From: Pseudoalteromonas rubra
Lineage (GTDB): Bacteria > Pseudomonadota > Gammaproteobacteria > Enterobacterales > Alteromonadaceae
DNA length: 64,000 nucleotides
Assembly: GCF_005886805.2 (NCBI RefSeq)
Contig: NZ_CP045430.1
Location: forward strand, 434,001-498,000
Direction of reading: 5' to 3'
The notes beneath the pieces were generated by a model. The model made no database searches. It had not been told where the DNA came from and saw only the letters and a list, made by a program, of their open reading frames with translations. The position numbers and the translations under genes were made by a program. The first letter of the stretch is position 1; each line of letters begins with the position of its first letter. Positions 61,359 to 64,000 of this stretch are shown one piece after another.

Positions 61359-64000
61359 ATGCCACTAACTCAATTTTCTGATCCTTATATCCAGGATCGC
61401 TTTCAGTCGACGCAGTATGAGCTCATCCACAAGATCGGTGAAGGTGGTTTTGGTAAGGTTTATAAAGCGAAGAATAAAAACACCGATCAGATCGTGGCAA
61501 TCAAGTTCTTGGCACTTGAACCACATCTGGACGAAGCCAAGAAGCACCGTTATGTGGAGCGATTTAAACGCGAAACCACTCTGAGCAGCCAGTTGCAGCA
61601 CCCGCATATTGTGAGGCTGCTAGACAAAGGCCAGGTTGATGAAAACCTGCTATACGGTGTGTTTGAGTATGTGGAGGGTCAATCCCTGCGCGAGCACCTG
61701 ATCCAGGAAGGCGCGTTGGACGCAGTAGACGCAACCGACATTATGTTGCAGGTGCTCGACGCACTGATCCATGCACACAAACAAGGCATCATTCATAGGG
61801 ACATCAAACCTGCGAATATCATGCTGACTCAGGCTGGTGCCAAAACCTATGCAAAGATTCTCGACTTTGGTATTGGTACGCTTAGCCAGGAAAACCGCCA
61901 TCAGGACTTTGCGACACTAACACTCACGCAAGAAACCCTGGGTACGCCTTCTTACAGCGCCCCCGAGCAATTACGCGGTGAGCCTGCGTCTGCCAAAACT
62001 GATATCTACGTCTGGGGTCTGGTATTTTTAGAATGTCTGACAGGATTACCTGCTGTAACCGGCTCTAGTATTGCCTCGATTTATCACAAGCAATTGAGCG
62101 ATGTTCATATTCCGCTACCAAGCGCCCTGCTAGGCCACCCATTATCCGGATTACTACGCCGCGTATTACAAAAAAATGCAACTGAGCGAGTCATCTCCGG
62201 TGAGGAAGCATTTGCTGAGCTCAACTCCATGAACGTCTCAAATCTTGTTGGCGTGCTGGCAGATGTGCAAGCGCAACATGGTTACGACGATGCCACAGTG
62301 GTGCTGCGTACTGATGATCCGGCTCACCCAGGTCAGCAAGATTACACAACGCTGACAGAGCGTAAACAAATCACCGTCATGGCGCTGAGACTGAGCGCTA
62401 AAATATTGGATGAAAACGCCAAAGATCTGGATGTCATAGACACCCTGTTTAAGTCGCAGCGTAACACCTGTATCGATATTGCAACCCGTTTTGGTGCCTA
62501 CCATGTCGGCAACCTGGCTGATACCGCGTTATTCTATTTTGGCTACCCCGTTGCCAGTGATAACGACACCCGCCTGAGTGCACGTACCGCGCTGGATGTT
62601 GTGAGTGAGCTAGGCAAACGTAATGCGCTGATGCAGGAAGCCCACGGCGTGCAGCTGAATGCTCATATTGGCTTACATTCAGGTATTTTTGTCACTTACG
62701 CCAATGCCGTACCGGAAGGCCATATCGCCAATACAGCAATGCAGCTCGCGCGTCTTGCCGGTGAACGACAAATTTTGTGTACCGCAGAGTCACGCGCCAT
62801 TCTTGAGCCTTACAGTGAGTTTGACTATTTCGACAATATGCCGCTTGGCATGGCGTTTGAGCAACAAGCCATTTATAACCTGAAGGGTGAAAAGCGGGTC
62901 GAAGCCTTTGGCTTTATGCGCGGCACACGTCACCATCACAAGTTGATTGGCCGTCAGAGCGAGCTCGATAAAACCCTGTCGATCATCAACAACGAACAAC
63001 AGACCACCCGGGTTGCCCATATCTATGGTGAAGCAGGGATCGGCAAGTCACGTTTACTACAGGAAATTCGCGCCAACGCCGGTAAATATCAGCACCTAGT
63101 TGCCCAGTGTTTGCCCGAGCACCAGAACAACGCGCTCTACCCTATTCTGACGCTGGTGCGTTACCTGTTTAACACCAGCAACCTCAGCAATACCGAGGTA
63201 ATAGACCTGTTTGTATCGCTTCTTAATGAACAAGACAGCACACTCAACACAGATGCCATTTTACCAATTCTGATGGTCTGGCTGAACATCGAATTACCAG
63301 AAGACATGCAGCCGTCGTCACTGGCACCGGACGCACAAAAAGAGTTACTGTTCAAAGGCCTGAGTGCCCTGTTGCTATCGCACAAATTCAGCCTCAGTAA
63401 CCACAAGCTGTACATCATTGAAGATATTCACTGGGCGGACTCCACCACCTTAGAATTTATTCATCACTTTGCCGAGAGCCTCAGTGATGGTAGCGTGCTG
63501 ATCAGCACCTCGCGTCAACCTAAGCCGGATAGCCTGCACGACCTCACATTGCTTGAGCTGGAGCTCCACAAGCTCACCGCCAAAGCTACCGAAGATTTCA
63601 TCGAACAATTGTTCGAGGGCAAAGCCGTGTCACGAAACGTGCGCGACATCCTGGTTAGCCGCACCGATGGTATTCCACTGTTTATCGAAGAACTGGTTGA
63701 TATGCTGAAACAAAAAGCACTCGTCAGCGAGCAAAGCGGCGAAGTCAATTTCGTCAGCCCGGATAAACTCGATCAGGTCCCCAGCAGCCTGCGTGAATCA
63801 CTCCAGCAAAAGCTTGATAGCTTAGTGCACGCCAAAGAAACGGCACAACTCGCCGCTACCATTGGCCGAGAATTCGAATACGACCTGCTCGTCGCCGCGT
63901 CATCACTCAGCGAAGATCAGATCCAAAACGACCTGAATGAACTGATCGAGAAAGACCTCATCATCCAGCAGCGCCGGGTTGAAAATGATAGCTATATCTT
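61359..64000 (+). CDS. Ser/Thr kinase-cyclase-ATPase fusion, TOMM-system type (partial, 3' end missing)
   Basis: 880 residues are visible from ATG 61359 to the window edge with no stop. The N-terminal Hanks kinase is intact: GEGGFGKVY (about 27-35), VAIK with Lys about 49, HRDIKPAN (146-153), DFG (169-171) and GTPSYSAPEQ. A class III cyclase-like domain (about 335-500) follows, with QITVMALRLS, NLADTALFYFGYP and HIGLHSG. Then comes a STAND/AAA-like ATPase with Walker A GEAGIGKSR (557-565) and Walker B LYIIEDIHWAD. This order is that of the TOMM-system kinase/cyclase fusion family (TIGR03903 type). Cyclase catalytic residues are altered: Arg about 344 for the first metal Asp, Gln about 462 for the transition-state Arg. 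No TOMM precursor or cyclodehydratase is visible here. Confidence 0.88.
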   Translation, partial: MPLTQFSDPYIQDRFQSTQYELIHKIGEGGFGKVYKAKNKNTDQIVAIKFLALEPHLDEAKKHRYVERFKRETTLSSQLQHPHIVRLLDKGQVDENLLYGVFEYVEGQSLREHLIQEGALDAVDATDIMLQVLDALIHAHKQGIIHRDIKPANIMLTQAGAKTYAKILDFGIGTLSQENRHQDFATLTLTQETLGTPSYSAPEQLRGEPASAKTDIYVWGLVFLECLTGLPAVTGSSIASIYHKQLSDVHIPLPSALLGHPLSGLLRRVLQKNATERVISGEEAFAELNSMNVSNLVGVLADVQAQHGYDDATVVLRTDDPAHPGQQDYTTLTERKQITVMALRLSAKILDENAKDLDVIDTLFKSQRNTCIDIATRFGAYHVGNLADTALFYFGYPVASDNDTRLSARTALDVVSELGKRNALMQEAHGVQLNAHIGLHSGIFVTYANAVPEGHIANTAMQLARLAGERQILCTAESRAILEPYSEFDYFDNMPLGMAFEQQAIYNLKGEKRVEAFGFMRGTRHHHKLIGRQSELDKTLSIINNEQQTTRVAHIYGEAGIGKSRLLQEIRANAGKYQHLVAQCLPEHQNNALYPILTLVRYLFNTSNLSNTEVIDLFVSLLNEQDSTLNTDAILPILMVWLNIELPEDMQPSSLAPDAQKELLFKGLSALLLSHKFSLSNHKLYIIEDIHWADSTTLEFIHHFAESLSDGSVLISTSRQPKPDSLHDLTLLELELHKLTAKATEDFIEQLFEGKAVSRNVRDILVSRTDGIPLFIEELVDMLKQKALVSEQSGEVNFVSPDKLDQVPSSLRESLQQKLDSLVHAKETAQLAATIGREFEYDLLVAASSLSEDQIQNDLNELIEKDLIIQQRRVENDSYI

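Overview
The window looks like a chromosomal segment of a marine gammaproteobacterium, most likely Pseudoalteromonas or a close Alteromonadales relative. This is inferred from the protein families (a TonB-dependent siderophore receptor, a TOMM-type kinase/cyclase fusion protein, very large tandem-repeat surface proteins), the moderate base composition, and a short dispersed element with ATACCAATTT ends. No rRNA, tRNA, CRISPR array or intact insertion sequence was seen.

Left part (1-9.8 kb): the end of an unrecognised gene and a LysE/RhtB exporter come first. They are followed by an AT-rich, gene-poor patch (about 1.1-3.5 kb) with a broken XRE regulator, a 59-residue ORF overlapping it, a 53-residue peptide gene with a double-glycine-like leader, a DUF1203 gene behind repeated operator-like boxes, and a possible ORF without a normal start codon. 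Next are an ABM-like protein with a YafY/WYL regulator, a TonB-dependent siderophore receptor behind a Fur-like box, a protein of unknown function, and two tandem periplasmic solute-binding-like proteins.

Signalling block (9.8-18 kb): a GAF protein is followed by four co-directional phosphorelay genes: a 1571-residue hybrid histidine kinase (NIT-like sensor, PAS region, HisKA, HATPase, REC, HPt), a REC-EAL c-di-GMP phosphodiesterase, a single-domain REC protein coupled to it by an ATGA overlap, and a coiled-coil protein ending in REC.

Middle (18-30 kb): a DUF6351 hydrolase-like protein, a MITE-like element, a gamma-glutamylcyclotransferase-like protein, a secreted unknown protein, an M14 metallocarboxypeptidase with PKD-like domains, a TPR histidine kinase, a lipoprotein, a third solute-binding-like protein and an RlmI-like methyltransferase.

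Surface-structure block (30-61 kb, all minus strand): a 1530-residue collagen-like mosaic protein with sugar-binding-like modules, a 19 x 13-residue coiled array and a DUF1554 domain; a small lipoprotein; an O-antigen ligase/PglL-like polytopic enzyme; and a 6396-residue giant adhesin. The giant has 17 near-identical 104-residue Ig-like repeats and a GlyGly-CTERM-like sorting segment that is followed, unusually, by an outer-membrane beta-barrel. Upstream of it are a tail-collar (MdpB-like) protein, an unknown protein, a formyltransferase, a methyltransferase and a Tat-exported beta-propeller protein. Divergent from these, and running off the right edge, is a Ser/Thr kinase-cyclase-ATPase fusion of the TOMM-system type whose cyclase domain looks catalytically dead.

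The most unusual content is the architecture of the two giant surface proteins, the double-glycine peptide, and the tail-collar/formyltransferase/methyltransferase/Tat-propeller set next to the TOMM-type kinase.
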